Below, piece after piece: positions 11,580 to 23,262 of a DNA stretch of 64,000 nt (the stretch's first letter is position 1; each line of letters begins with the position of its first letter). This DNA comes from Berberis thunbergii (Eukaryota; Streptophyta; Magnoliopsida; Ranunculales; Berberidaceae), in assembly GCA_003290165.1 (NCBI GenBank), contig QNQO01000519.1, positions 620,001 to 684,000 on the forward strand. The letters run 5' to 3'. The position numbers and the translations under genes are program-made. A model generated the notes under the pieces. That model was given only the letters and a program-made list of their open reading frames with translations. It ran no database searches and was not told where the DNA came from.

Positions 11580-12520
11580 AGACGAATTCGAGACAGAAAA
11601 GTGGTAAGGGATAGTGAGAACTTTTTTGTCATTCTTCAGAAGAAATTTTCGCTTAAGTGTAAGGATCCGAGTAGTTTCAGTATCCCTTGTGTAATCGGCA
11701 ATACTAGGTTTGAACATGCGATGCTAGACTTAGGTGCTTCTATTAATGTTATGTCATATTCTTTCTATCGCGCTATGAATCTCGGTGAGCTTAAAAATGA
11801 TGTTGTTATTATTCAATTAGCTGACCTTTCTAATGCATATCCTCAAGGTTTGTTGGAAGCAATGTTCTAAAAAATGGCTTAGGCGTTAGAGAAACGCCCA
11901 GATTAATGGCTGGGCGGGTCTAGGCAAAAAATTTTTTAATAAGACTGGTTGTGTTCTTATTTTATTTTTCTTTCCCTTTTTTTGGAAATAAACGATTTGA
12001 TTATTTTTATTCAGTATATGTCTGAACGTAGCAAATGATGATTACTTAATGAAATTCTCAAAGGAACTGCCGGTACCAATTTTAGTAATGTAGATTTTAT
12101 CAAACATGACTAAGGTCATTCATGCAATTTGAAGAAAAATAAAGAGTACATTTAGATATTTGACCACAAATTCAACTTTGTATAAAGTACCCATCATGAC
12201 CAACTTCAGTCATTTGAGTTTTAATAAATTTTGTTCATGATTGTTAATTTTTCATGGTTTTAAATTTTGCATATGTATCTTGACATTAAATTGGATATAA
12301 TTGATAAGGTATTATGCTTAAATTTTGTAAATTATTAAAGTTATAATATAAAACCTAAAACTGCCTAGGCCTTGGGCACTAGGCACCTGCTCGCCGCCCG
12401 CCCACCGCCTAGCGCTTTTTAGAACACTAGTTGAAAGATATTTTAGTGCAGGTTAACAATTGTATCTTTCCGACAAATTTCTACGTGCTTGAGATGGATG
12501 ATTCGACATTTTCAACACCT
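11580..12520 (+). pseudogene. Athila-type aspartic protease, split by a MITE
   Basis: KCKDPSSFSIPCVIGNTRFE at about 11660-11715, then AMLDLGASINVMSYSFYRAM at about 11720-11780, is the retropepsin domain with its active site as DLGA. The frame is open to 11870, where a 570-bp insertion (11860-12429) interrupts it. The protein resumes after the insertion with KDILVQVN and FPTNFYVLEMDD, the usual next block. Apart from the insertion, the protease domain has kept an open frame, unlike the neighbouring gag and RT. Confidence 0.8.
11860..12429. mobile_element. hAT-type MITE, 570 bp, inserted in the Athila protease
   Basis: Left end CAATGTTCTAAAAAATGGC and right end (inverted) TAGTGTTCTAAAAAGCGC form a degenerate terminal repeat of the CAGTG type. 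Both ends continue into GC-rich CCTAGGC/GGCGGGC-type arms. The flanks GTTGGAAG (11852-11859) and GTTGAAAG (12430-12437) are an 8-bp target duplication with one mismatch. Removing the insert restores the protease frame. The interior is AT-rich and has no coding capacity. Confidence 0.85.
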
Positions 12521-12889
12521 TCTTTTAGGGTGGTCCTTCATGAAAACGGCAATGACAGAGATTGATGTGTATGAGGAGAACATAACCATGGAAGTTGACG
12601 ATGATGTGATTGGCTTTAACATTTTTGAAGCCATGAAATATCATTCTTGTTTCTCTATTCATATTTAACATTTTGGCCCAGTAATTCTAAGACGTCATGA
12701 ATGAGGATGAACTTGAGACCACCATCACTATTATCACCGAATATGAGAGCAATGAAGTTTTATATGGAACAGAGAAGATCTCAACCAATAACATGAAAGA
12801 GGAAATCATTGAGACCGTGGAAACCTTAGAGTCTTTTCCACAAATTGATAGTAAGTTGACTTCCCCAATTTCTATTCCATCATCTACTA

Positions 12890-14290
12890 ATAAACTCTTA
12901 CCTTCCGTGATTCAAGCACATACACTTGAGTTTAAACAACTACCGGATCACTTAAAGTATGCTAATTTGGGAGATGATGAGACATTGCATGTCATCATAT
13001 CATTATCACTCATAATTTTGGGGGAGGAGAAGCTGATTCGAGTTCTGAGCTAGTACAACACTGCCATTGGGTGGACCTTGGCCGACATGAAGGGTATTAG
13101 CCCTACCAGTTGTATGCACCGTATACTTCTGCAAGAGGGGGCGAAACCAACTAGAAAAGCTCAATACCGTCTCAATCCTCCTATAATGGAGTTGTGAATA
13201 AAGAAGTCATTAAATTTCTCGATTGTGGCGCGATCTACCTTATATTTTATAGCCAACGGATTTCACCAGTGCAAGTAGCGTTGAAGAAGTCGAACATAAC
13301 TATGGTAAAGAACAAGGAAAACAAGTTGGTTCCCACACGAGTGTAAACTGGGTGGAGAGTTTGTATTGATTATAGGAAGTTGAATGCAACAACTAATCAC
13401 TTTTTTTCCTTCATTGATCAATTGCTTGAAAGGTTAGCCGATCATGCTTTTACTGTTTTCTTGATGATTATTCTGGATATAATCAAATTTCCATAGCCCC
13501 AGAGGATCAAGAAACTACAAACTTTACTTGTCCATTCGACACTTTCGCATATAAAAGAATGTCATTCGATTTGTGTACTGCCCAACTACCTTCCAAAGGT
13601 GCATAGTGAGTATATTTTTGGATTTTGTTGAAAAAATTATCAAGGTTTTTTTGGATGACTTTAGTATTTTTGGTGATTATTTTGACCATTGTTTGGATAA
13701 TCTTGCCTTGATTATGAAACGATGTATTGATATAACCTTATGTTAAATTTGAAAAAATATCACTTTATGATTAATCAAGGTATTGTTTTAAGCCATGTAG
13801 TTTCAGTTATAGGGGTATTGAGGTTGATAAAGCTAAGATGGATCTTGAGTGTTACTTACGCTCTCCTAGTTCGGTGAGAAAGGTTTGTTTTTTTCTTGGA
13901 TATGCAAGATTCTATCGACTACTTATCAAAAACTTTTTCAAGATTTATGGACCTCTATGCCAACTCCTACAAAAGGATGTGTCGTTTTAGTTCAGCGAGG
14001 ACTGTCAGAAGGCGTTTGACACGCTTAAGTAGTTGTTGACATTAACACCTATCATTGTACCATCGGACTTGAGTCTTCCATTTGAGCTTATGTGTGATGC
14101 ATCGGATTATGCCTTAGGAGCAGTTCTCGACCAATGGAGGGACAAACGTCTCCACATCATTTAGCATGCCCCTCAGACTTTGAATGATGCTCAATTGAAT
14201 TATTCTGCAACCGAAAAAGAACTTTTAGCTATTGTATTTGCTTTAGAGAAGTTTCGATCTTATTTAATTGGAACTAAAATTATTATTTCA
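12890..14290 (+). pseudogene. Athila-type reverse transcriptase and start of RNase H
   Basis: From 12900: PSVIQAHTLEFKQLPDHLKY, then TAIGWTLADMKGISP near 13060-13110, HRILLQEGAKPTRKAQYRL near 13120-13180, VCIDYRKLNA-type wording near 13360-13390, and the active site VFLDDFSIFGD at about 13645-13680. RNase H begins at about 14070 with FELMCDASDYALGAVLDQW and reaches [20 protein letters not shown] near 14205-14265. Reading stops abruptly at about 14290, where LTR sequence starts. Several frameshifts (one at the YSGYNQ motif near 13460) and stops are present. Confidence 0.8.
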
Positions 14291-14299
14291 ACTTTAAAA

Positions 14300-15037
14300 T
14301 TATTATTATTTAATCTTCCTTGCTATTAGTGATTGTATTTTGTTTAACTGCTTTATACAGAACTTTTCTTTGAATGTTTGTTAAGGTGGCCAACTTAGTA
14401 AGCATGCTAGGATCTAGGGCTAGAGTATAGAAGTGTTTCACCTAATCGTTAAAATCTTGTACTCATAAGTAGTAAATACCAAGGAACGTTGGTAAGGTTA
14501 AGTAAAAACCTAGGTAAGAACAAGATGTTGATCATACTTGTAATTGCCTACTCAGTGTTCATATTTTTCACAAAACTTAATGATCTTAGATTGTTATCGA
14601 ACTTGCGATTCCTGATTAGATAGTATGATAAGAATAGTTTGAAAGCAACACTAAATTTAATTCAACAAACTTGGGAAAATAATAAAATTAATGCAATGTT
14701 GATCACGGTTAATCTTGAGCATTGTCACTCATGAGTTAGCAAGTGATTATTGAATATTGATTTATGAGCATATATTTGGTGTGTGGAGATAAACCCTTGG
14801 CTAATTTCTCATCTTTGCCATCCATTTAGTTTTGTTATCTTTATAGTAATTTTCATAGTTTAACTTAGAAAATCCAATCCCCCATTATTTACTTAATTAG
14901 GCTGTTAGTTGTCTTTTAGATATTCTTAGTGTTAATTGGCAAACACTCTAATCCTCGGTCCAGAACGATCCCTACTTATTCTATACTACAATCACAGAGC
15001 AGGGTATTAAGTTATGTGCTATTAAAATAACACATCA
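14300..15037 (+). repeat. 3' LTR fragment of the Athila-type element
   Basis: This is homologous to 9480-10202 of the 5' LTR and ends at CACATCA (15031-15037), matching GCATCA of the 5' copy. The first half of the LTR is missing and the sequence abuts RNase H directly. A single deletion therefore removed the rest of pol, everything downstream of it, and the LTR promoter. Confidence 0.75.
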
Positions 15038-15124
15038 TCCACGCATTCTTATTTTATTTTGTGTAGACTTGGTTGGACATACCCATAGGAGTGAGAAACT
15101 TTTTTATTTTTTAGTTGATCCTTC

Positions 15125-16690
15125 TTAAAAACGGAGCATTGCACCAACCCTATTTGATATTTGAGTTTCCTCATTTGAGTTTTGTTGTGCATTCCTTTGT
15201 GGAGTAGCATACTGATATCTCAATGGTTTACTTCTCATAGATTTTATTTGATAGTTCCTGTATGATTCAATAATGTGAGGAACATATCTTTGGTGAACAA
15301 AAGTAAATTCATTTATGTAGTTCCTCTGTTGGAACTGAGATTTATGATGCACTTGTTGTTGACGTTAAGGCATCCTGACTTGAGTCGATCTTTGATCTTG
15401 AAGGACTGCCTTTGAAGAGCTAGAGGTGTTGCTGGTCGAGGCTTTAACAAAGTTCGTCTTGAATGGAGATAAGCCAGGACTATATCCAAGTTCTTTCTTG
15501 ATCCTTTGGGTCAAGCTCAACATTTTTTTCAATTTTATCATACCCAATTTTAAAAGCATGAAGCTTTGAAACATTCATTTCCTATTCATTTGAAATTGTT
15601 TCACGCTTTCCTTCCAAATCCACTTTTTTTCCACAAGAGTAGAAATTTCTTTCCCCAGAAATTGTCTTGCTTAAAAGCTCATTCTTCTAAACAAACCCAT
15701 TGTTATTTCTCTTGTCGAAACTCATCCTCAAATAAGTTTGAGTTAGAGACAGTTTCTCATGAGCTCTGAATGGTAGACTTAAGTTGAGTTTCTCAGTCTT
15801 CATATTGTAAAGGTATTCCATGATCTTCATAAGGACTTTCTGAACAAAACCACATCCATATTTGTCTTGTGATGCTTTAGAAACTTTACTGGTGTAGAAA
15901 GATGAATTTGAATCCGTATATGAGACTTGAATATGATCATCCTCTTTTGGGCTGCTATGCATTAAATGTGATAGTTTTCTCATTTTTCTTTTGGGGTTTG
16001 CTTCTCGAATTCGACATCTCCAGTCAAAGTTCTTGAGATTCCCAATGAGCTCTTAAAGATCGATTTCTGACAAATTCTTGTTATTCTCCTTGATCACATA
16101 AATCTTTGCATTGTACTTGGAAGTAAAAAATCTCATAAACTTCTTAATGATTTAGGTGTCTGGCAACTTTTCTCCGAAACCTTCCATGGTGTTGACACTC
16201 TCCTTCATTTTGTCCCAAAATTGGACACTAGAATATCCCAACACTAGTGTGTAACATCTGAAGCTTGGAATTGTTGAGCTGAGTGCTGGATTTATTGGTG
16301 GACACTAGAATATCCCATGTTTCCTTGGAGGTCACACAATTCATAATAGATTTGAAAATTTCATCACTCACCACATTGGTGATTGCACATAGACCTTTTG
16401 CATTCACATAAGCTTCGACTTTGTTTATTGCTGACTACTTTACATAGGTTTTGCCAGTAATAGTTGTCTTGTCATTTTTGTGGATGTAATGATAGGTTTC
16501 CTGTACCAGTTTACAACCATTAGCCACACAAGCTCATCGATAGGCATCAAATGATTTTTCATCTTGTTTTTCCAAAAAAACGTAATTGTCATTATTTAAA
16601 ATGATTTTGTTAGACAAGATATGAAAATATTGATCCTTGATGTTCATCATGTTTACTTGGGATGTTAAGCCCTTTGTGAGTAACTTGGAT
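15125..16690 (-). pseudogene. Ty1/copia-like gag region, decayed (first copy)
   Basis: The minus strand from the primer site at 16699 gives a gag-like N-terminus around 16534-16690 (YVFLEKQDEKSFDAY region). Further left, 16020-16490 is 70-80% identical by eye to 63310-63845, which is the same element elsewhere in the window. A short frame at 15125-15352 is Gln/Asn-rich. No Zn knuckle, integrase or RT was recognised. The copia assignment rests on the tRNA-Met-type primer site and the gag-like position, so it is a family-level guess. Confidence 0.5.
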
Positions 16691-16699
16691 CTGATACCA
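16688..16699 (-). promoter_or_regulatory. Primer-binding site, initiator tRNA-Met type
   Basis: The minus strand reads TGGTATCAGATC directly after the LTR. The usual site is TGGTATCAGAGC, so one base differs. It fixes the element orientation as minus and the LTR edge near 16702. Confidence 0.75.
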
Positions 16700-16701
16700 A
16701 T

Positions 16702-18800
16702 TGAAAATGAGTGGTATGCTCTAAGTACCACTTAAAGAGTGCCCTAAGATATGATGACAAGACAAGAAGGGGTGTATAATCTCTTTTTTTTTTACATTTT
16801 TCTTTCAAATTTTTTTTACAAAAAAATGCAAAAAGAAAGAGGCTATACGAACACTTCATTGTTTCTCCATGCTCAACATAATCTCTTAGACCTTAGCACC
16901 AATAAAAACATACAAAGATATGTGTAGAGTATGAAATTATTCAATTCTAGGTCTTGGTGGTCACACAAGTATTGGAATCTAAAACCCAATCTAAGAAAAT
17001 ATTTGTAAAGTAGATCCAAGACTTGAATCACGAATCAAACGAGCTAAACTATGATTTGTAAAAACTTGTACTACTTAAAACATGCAAAATGAGATATCAA
17101 AGAAAGTAAGATAAGCAAGCATGCCTAAGTAAGTAAAGAAATGGAAATAAACATTATCACAACGGTATAACAAGGTTCATGTAAGTTGGGTTTTGATCGG
17201 CCTTGGCCAGTTACTTCCTGGGTGGAAAAGGCTCACAAGCCACAAGCTTCTATTACTTGATTAAAATATAATTACACTTTCAAATAATGTTCCACAACCT
17301 ACAAGGTCAAAACATCACGCTCCAACAAGACTTACCGACACGAACCAAGTGTTGTATTCCACGAGTCTTATGAACACCTTGGCGATCACCGACGGGATGC
17401 AACACAACCAAGACTAACGAACATGTGTTTGGGATTTCGAAAGTACAACTTGGTTTTTTCTTCGTGCTTGGTGAGATTTATTAAATAGCCAAGGATAAGA
17501 CCATCATGGAATGCGACATAACCAAGTCATACCACCTATTTGGGATCTCCGGGTTACACTTACTCGTATGAATTTACTCCACGAATTTATAATCCACAGG
17601 GGGTAGGTTGATTTAAGGCAATCTAAAATTCAAAGCGATTTCTTCAGTATTGTATCTCAAATAGACAGATGGAAGAAAATTTAAGCTCAAATCTTTCACT
17701 TCTATATAAAATTCAGTGAGTTTTCACCCTTACAAGTATGAAGGTTTGGGGTGAACGAAGTCTTATCTCTAGGGGCTTTAGGAAATTATTTAGTCGAGGC
17801 TGAGCTTACTTTTATAGCCCTAGATCTCTCTTTTTTCTTTTAAAACTCACTTAAAGATAGTATTGGAAAGATGTGGAGATTTACTCTTAAAAAAGAGAGA
17901 AACTTGCTATCTTCTTACTAGATCTGTTGCTTTTGAAATCTAACAATTTTATCTTGAACTCTCTCAGTTAAATAAGGATGCATTTATTTATAGACTAATC
18001 CTAAAGGGGTGAAGTCGACTTTGTTGTCCTCGTATGCTGCTATTTAGGACAGTTAGATTCAGAACATCTTTTTATTTTTTCAGAACGACTTTTTGTTTAT
18101 AGTGACACTTCAAGAGTGAAATCGACTTTACCATGCCTAGATAATTTTTTTTTAAATAAAAGCTTATCTTTTGTCACATGTCATTGTATTTGACATGGAC
18201 ATCTCTTTTAAGAACATGGGCATATCTCTTGAGGGAATATCAATTCTCATGTTGAGAGGATAACTCAAATTCAAACTTTGAAATTTAGTTCCTACACATT
18301 CTTGTTTCTAAATAGTTTTTGGCTCTTCATTTGAAATTTGGCCACCCATAAGCTATTTTTTGTTTTTTCTTCATATGTCACTTGTCTTGGTCTACCTTCT
18401 TGAACTTTAACCCTTTTGGACTTGTCTTCTTGAAGCTTTTACATTACTTGACCAATCTTCATATCTTTGACTTTGGTCATTTGAGTTGACTTCATCCATG
18501 GTTGACTTTCGTTTTGATTGGTGCATGTCTTAATTTCATCTTCTTGCATTGAAGCATTTGGTTGAGTCTTTACAATTGCTTTTGAATGATCTAATTTCCT
18601 TAACCACTCATAACTCCGTGCAAACCCCTTATGCACGACTTTATAATTTAGTCTTACATTTTTACAACAATGCTCTACTCAACCTATATTGGTTTTACAA
18701 GCTTGACCAATATTGTTTTTGCTTTAATACATAAATAACATTTTCAAATAAAGTGATCAATACTAGGCTTCTTCCCCTATTTAGAAATAATCATAAGAAA
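16702..18800 (-). repeat. LTR and leader of the minus-strand copia-like element (right edge not found)
   Basis: It starts TGAAAATGAG at 16702 and shares its first 160 bp with the relic at 3868. It contains a TATA box, polypurine stretches and no credible coding frame. The second LTR that would define its length is not in the window, so the right edge is unknown. Everything between 17000 and 18800 is non-coding as far as I can see. Confidence 0.55.
17981..17992 (-). promoter_or_regulatory. Probable LTR TATA box, minus strand
   Basis: TATAAATAAATG on the minus strand, inside the LTR, about 1.3 kb upstream of the primer-binding site, oriented to transcribe the gag relic. Confidence 0.4.
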
Positions 18801-19010
18801 CTCCTATATGAGATCTGACACAGTAGTGTTCCACATAGAGTTCAAATGTTGGTATGGAAGCTTTATAAATGAATGTTCTCATGGGAGGAATCCTTAGATA
18901 AATACCACATAACACTGGACAGTGTTTGTCCACTTTGCAATGCTGAACAAGAGAGCATCACATGTTTTCTTCAAGTGTCCCTTGGTTGTCAAAGTCTAGA
19001 GTCTTACTAC
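18800..19010 (+). pseudogene. LINE (non-LTR retrotransposon) RT zinc-binding domain fragment
   Basis: The plus strand gives VPHRVQMLVWKLYKW followed by LDSVCPLCNAEQESITCFLQ. This is the layout of the zf-RVT domain at the C-terminus of plant LINE ORF2 and related reverse transcriptases: aromatic-rich lead-in, then C-x2-C, then E and an H/F-rich stretch (the usual His is replaced). The open frame is 18873-19112. It is an isolated fragment; no RT or endonuclease is seen next to it. Confidence 0.65.
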
Positions 19011-19020
19011 AATCCCTATT

Positions 19021-19464
19021 CACTACACCAAATTGACATATTTGTAACTATCCCAGAACAATATCATTGTTGTGCTATAACAATTCACCAAACAGTTTCA
19101 CAAATAAAGTGATACAATAATTGAATCACCGTGAATAGTATGGTGTTGCAAGTGATACTATTTAGGGTAATTTAATTTATTGTATCATTTTATTTAAAAA
19201 ACAAGATTTCAAAATTTTGACTGAATTTAGTTTTGACTTGAAATTGTTTGATGGTCTATTACATGAAAAAAATGATATTGTTTGGTATGTTGTTACAAAA
19301 CTGTCCATTTGATTAGTGATTAAATAGATATGGTTACCCTTCAACATGAAAAGCAACATACGGAGTTCATGTGGTTATTGCATGTGCACAATGCAGACGA
19401 AAAAAAAGAAGTGCTTAACATTATCTGCTGCTATCGTTGATCCAATCTGGCAAGCTAGGAAATT
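19021..19464. other. No gene; possible CACTA-like terminal motif at 19021
   Basis: CACTACACCAAATTGACATA at 19021 starts like the CACTA termini at 46464 and 63851 but lacks their CCACGGTT subterminal repeats, and I found no matching right end. The rest of this interval is AT-rich and has no recognisable content. Confidence 0.3.
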
Positions 19465-20083
19465 TGTGGATGCAAATTTTCACTGGATCACGTGCTGATC
19501 ATACGGAGCAATCTGCATAAGATAAAGATTAATTCTTGACACCGGTGTGGTGCTGGCCACGGGGACTCTGATGCCAAAGTTAGAACAATGTCTTTAGGTA
19601 AGTATTTATTTCTTTGTATTTGAAGAGAAGATTGTGAATCAAGAAAGAGTTACCTCCATATAGCTTTGTGTTTGGTTATTTATAGAGGCAAAATGAGTAA
19701 ATTGTTGACAGATAAGTGAGACTCGTGGCAGATGAGTGAATCATGAGCTTGCAGGTGGTTGTAACTTCGCTTAGGTAGTTGTAAATTCTCTTAGGTAGTT
19801 GTAACTTTAGTAGATAAATGTAACCTCTCGTTGGTGGTTGTAACTTCTCGTTTAGAGACACCTCTCCTGCAAGCTTGTGTGCTCAATTGAGCATGGTGGT
19901 CAGTGTCGAACACTACTCCTCTGCTGAGAAAATAGTATTCTGTTGAGTTGTATTGGGCCCATACTTGGTCTGAGCTTTCTCTACTTGTAACTTTCGTGTG
20001 TAATTTTCGGGCTTCTCGAAAATAACCCAAATCTTTAGGCTTTCTTATCCTATTGGGCTAAGGATTATTTTTTGCTTCCACAA
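19465..20083 (-). repeat. 3' LTR of element A, 619 bp
   Basis: It starts TGTGGATGC (19465) and ends GCTTCCACA (20083), an imperfect terminal inverted pair in the normal TG...CA pattern. GCCTCTATAAATAACC on the minus strand (around 19675) is the likely TATA box. The purine-rich tract GGAGATGAGGGGTATT precedes it on the minus strand. Confidence 0.8.
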
Positions 20084-20359
20084 ATACCCCTCATCTCCTT
20101 TGTTTTTTAGATGACCAATTTTTTTCCCTTCTTACTTAAAAATAGAGGAGATGTATTTTCCCCAAGGAGCCCTGCAAAAAATTGAACTAGAATGCCCTTG
20201 ATCTTGCTGACTTTTCAGTCTCTATTGATACAAGCAAATGATTTGCATGTAGAGGCTTCTTCTGCTGTTGAAGTGTAGTCTACTAAAGACAAAATGATCT
20301 GCATGTAAAGGCTTCTGCTGCATATGAGGTGATCTACCGAATGAGTCACACATAGTAAT

Positions 20360-20840
20360 TTAATGGGCTCTTGGACTTTGTCCAAATAGATGATCATCCT
20401 TAGATGAATAAAACAAGTCCTGCTTTGACATCCTTGTGATTTGATGACCCATCCACATATAAATGTCACATATGTTTGGTTGACCTGCCTCTGTTTTAGC
20501 ATGAGTTGAGGAGTCTTCATTTATAGGATGCGACCCTGATCTTCTGGTTGACTTTGTTTCCCTGGTTGGTGAGGGAGTGAATTCTACTATAAAATTTGCT
20601 AAGGCTTGAGCCTTTATAGTTGTCATCAACTGGTAGATTTTGTTGAAGGACGCAACATTGATCTGTTGGCTAACTTTGTTTTTTCAGTTGAGGAGGGAAT
20701 GAATTTGTTAAAACTTGAGCCTTTAAAGTTGTCCTCGGTAGGTAGGTCAAGTCATATGGGCTCAACTCTATCTCCCATTTCATGAGATTTTGACAAGCAT
20801 ATGGGAAGAAGTTGTGCCCCCAACTCTTCACCGATGAGAA
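20360..20840 (-). pseudogene. Gypsy RT/RNase H junction and RNase H fragment of element A
   Basis: On the minus strand, LMKWEIELSPYDLTYLPRTT near 20790-20730 is the block linking RT to RNase H. It is followed by two versions of the KAQALANF motif (a degraded KAQVLTNS near 20715 and KAQALANFIVEFTPSPTRET near 20610-20550). NEDSSTHAKTEAGQPNICDIY near 20520-20460 and LDKVQEPIKLL near 20380 continue into RNase H. The same wording occurs in element B at 45560-46060. The doubled motif shows a local duplication; stops and frame shifts abound. Confidence 0.7.
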
Positions 20841-21204
20841 CTGAGCTAACTGCTACATTTGAAACTGCCAACTAGATGTATAGATCCTTTCCTGGAATTG
20901 TCTGTTGATCTACTCAAGAATCGATCCAAAGTTGTTGCTCTAGTAGTGAGACTTTGAATTTCGTTTAGAATTGATGGTGACTTCATGTCAAGTAGTAGTG
21001 TTATTTGCTTTTATGATCCCCAAATTTTGTGTATGTTTGTTGGTCAGCTGACTTAGAAATATTTGCATTAAGGGCGCAAAAGCTTGATTGGCCTCTTTAA
21101 TGAGTTTCCAATATGCTTAAATCAAAATTTAAGCATAACTTGAGAAAATTAACCATGGATTCAAATCTATTTATCTTGGAAATTGCATGAAAATATTATG
21201 TGAT

Positions 21205-21735
21205 CTGCTTACCACTTGACAAAACTTAAAAAGATTTAAGTAGTCTTGAGTAAGATGTTTCTATGATCAATGATTGATTAATTGAATTACCCACTCCCGG
21301 ATAGTGACATCCTCTACTGAGGTGTGATTATCTACTGGGGTATTTGGCTTGTGTCGTCTGTTGACCACTTGACTAAACTTAAATGGATTTAAGTAGTCCT
21401 GAGTAAAATGTTTTTATACATTGAATTACCCACTCACTGAGAGTGTAATCCTCTACTGAGGTGTGATCCTCTACTGAGACATTTTGCTTGTAAGATCTAC
21501 TGACCACTTAACTAAACTTAAAATGATTTAAGTAGTATTGAGTAAGATGTTTTTATGCATTGAATTACCCACTCACGGAGAGTGCCATCATCTACTGAGG
21601 CATTTTGCTTGTGTGGTCTGCTGACCACTTGACTAAACTTAAACAGATTTAAGTAACCTCGAGTAAGATGTTTTTATGCATTGAATTACCCGCTCACGGA
21701 GAGTGTCATCCTCTATTGAGGTGTACATAAATGTT
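21205..21735. repeat. Tandem array in element A, four units of about 120-150 bp
   Basis: ACCACTTGAC or ACCACTTAAC followed by TAAACTTAAA recurs at about 21211, 21364, 21503 and 21624. Each unit also has GAATTACCCACTCACGGAGAGTG and CCTCTACTGAGG. Unit length shrinks from 153 to 121 bp along the array, mostly through loss of a middle segment. Confidence 0.8.
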
Positions 21736-21795
21736 TGTATTTTTGAATGTCTTCCGCTGAAGGACATGTAGAAAAAATTCTCACATTTCACTATT

Positions 21796-22135
21796 TCAAC
21801 TGAAAAATGTGTGTTCTCTACTGAGAAGCAAAATAACATATCCTCTATTGACGTATATGTAAATATTTGTTCGAATTTTTTTTGCAGGATCTCCTTTCAT
21901 TGGTGACGATCTCTTAAGCCAAGGTTGGTTCTTTTCGTGGAGAATTAAATTGATTGGAATGGAGAACTCTGTGTGAGTTCTCCGGATGAGGAGTATTTTG
22001 TTGAAGAGATAAAATACAATCAAAATTTTCTTACATATACATTGAATATTTTCTTTTCTAAAAAGGTAACAATAAAAAAGCTAGGACGCCTCAACTTCTC
22101 ACTTTGTAAAATGGTCGGTTGCCACTATCATCAGA
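21796..22135 (-). pseudogene. Gag C-terminal and integrase scraps of element A
   Basis: The frame 21796-22023 contains HTEFSIPINLILHEKNQPWL followed by PMKGDPAKK. The same block lies in element B at 33890-33990 on the plus strand, just before its Zn-knuckle-like FHEATGH motif. Next to it, 22135-22085 gives LMIVATDHFTK, a short match to the integrase catalytic core (MIVATDHFTKWVEA-type). Gag next to integrase is not a normal order, so a deletion or shuffle joined them. Confidence 0.5.
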
Positions 22136-22389
22136 TTCTTCTGCGCTAGAGAGTTTGATTGATCGGAACAGTGAACTATGTGTATGTTCTTTTGGTTGAG
22201 GAGTCTCTTATTTTGGAGCGTGTTCTACGTTTGTCACCCTTATTCTTTTTATCCACTTTCTGATATGCATTATTAGTGTAGGTTGAATATCTTTCTCGGG
22301 TACATCTGGTGCGTTAGCACTATTTTTTTGTTATTCCACAATGCACAGCGTTCTACCATGGCGAAATTTCAGCAAGAGTTTTGCTCAGT

Positions 22390-22660
22390 TTCATGGACAA
22401 ATCACCATACAATCATTGATCTCAGGCAAACTCTTTTTGAAAGGCAAGGATGCAATTGGTCATCACACCTATTTATGTGACCATTTATGCAAATTGGCGA
22501 CCTGACTTGCAAGATTTTCTTGTTGCTTCATTTTCGTTGGGCTCGATTATTGGATAGAAAATTGCAATTGATGATCATTTGGTGGTGGTAGACCTACTAC
22601 CAGTGGTTGTCCGATCGAAAGTAGCTGAACTCATGGCGATGATGGCGGTCTATGTTTGTT
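22390..22660 (-). pseudogene. Gag N-terminal fragment of element A
   Basis: The minus strand across this interval resembles element B at 32400-32620 (proline/Gln-rich start, then a Q-x-ANL-x-K helix). Short and full of stops. Located about 150 bp from the primer-binding site, as expected for the start of gag. Confidence 0.45.
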
Positions 22661-22785
22661 AGTTTGGTTTCAAGTTCCCACCTTTGTGTTGAAAAAGAAC
22701 TCTTCTGTGAAGGAAAATTCAAGTTGAATGAACATAAATTTTTTTATGAACGAAAGAGAGCATACAATGAGTTTGATTCAAGCTC

Positions 22786-22801
22786 ATTGAAAACACCAAT
22801 T
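22786..22801 (-). promoter_or_regulatory. Primer-binding site of element A
   Basis: The minus strand reads AATTGGTGTTTTCAATG immediately after the LTR end CCACA. Element B has AATTGGTGCTTTCGATG at the equivalent place. The tRNA used was not identified. Confidence 0.5.
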
Positions 22802-23262
22802 TGTGGATGCAAATTTCCACCCGATCACATGCTGATCAAGCGGAGCAATCTGCATAAGATAAAAATTAATTCTTGACACTGGTATGGTGCTTGCCACGGG
22901 GACTCCGATGCCAAACTTAGAGCAATTCCTTTAGGCAGTATGCATCTCTCTGTATTTGAAGAGAGACTTGTGAATAAAGAAAGAGTTACCTCCATATGGC
23001 TTTGTGTTTGGCTATTTATAGAGGCAGAACGAGTAAATTGCTGGCAGATGAGTAAGACATGTGGTAGATGAATGAGTCATATGCTTGTAGGCAGTTGTAA
23101 CTTCTCTTAGGTAGTTGTAACTTCCATAGATAGATGTAACCTACCGTTGGTAGTTGTGACTTCCTGTTTGGAGACACCTCTCTTGCAAGCTTGTGTGCTC
23201 AGCTGAGCATGGTGATCAGCACCGAACACTACTCATCTGCTAAGAAAATAGTGTTCTGCTAA
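22802..23262 (-). repeat. 5' LTR of element A, truncated
   Basis: It aligns with 19465-19930 from TGTGGATGC onward. Similarity stops at about 23262 inside AAAATAGTGTTCTGCT, so roughly the first 150 bp of U3 are missing. Confidence 0.75.

Larger units (their letters stand above)
8523..15037 (+). mobile_element. Athila-type Ty3/gypsy retrotransposon, internally deleted
   Basis: Order on the plus strand: 5' LTR, primer-binding site, gag, protease (with MITE), RT, start of RNase H, then directly a partial LTR. The rest of RNase H, integrase, any env-like ORF and the first part of the 3' LTR are missing. The proposed LTR ends are TGAT and ATCA. The 5-bp flanks (TGTAG left, TCCAC right) do not match, so the left boundary is tentative. 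Lineage rests on the Athila-like primer site and the gag/protease motifs. Confidence 0.8.
19465..23262 (-). mobile_element. Ty3/gypsy derivative A, internally rearranged
   Basis: The left LTR (19465-20083) and right LTR fragment (22802-23262) lie in direct orientation and share long identical phrases, including CTCATCTGC-type repeats and TATTTATAGAGGCA. The minus-strand primer site lies just left of 22802 and a purine tract just right of 20083, so the element reads right to left. Internal order on the minus strand is gag N-part, integrase scrap, gag C-part, tandem array, RNase H. This is shuffled and mostly deleted. It belongs to the same family as element B. Confidence 0.75.

Noticed and set aside
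19021..19040. CACTACACC motif as a full CACTA element
   Set aside because: No matching inverted end and no palindromic subterminal repeats nearby; kept only as a note.
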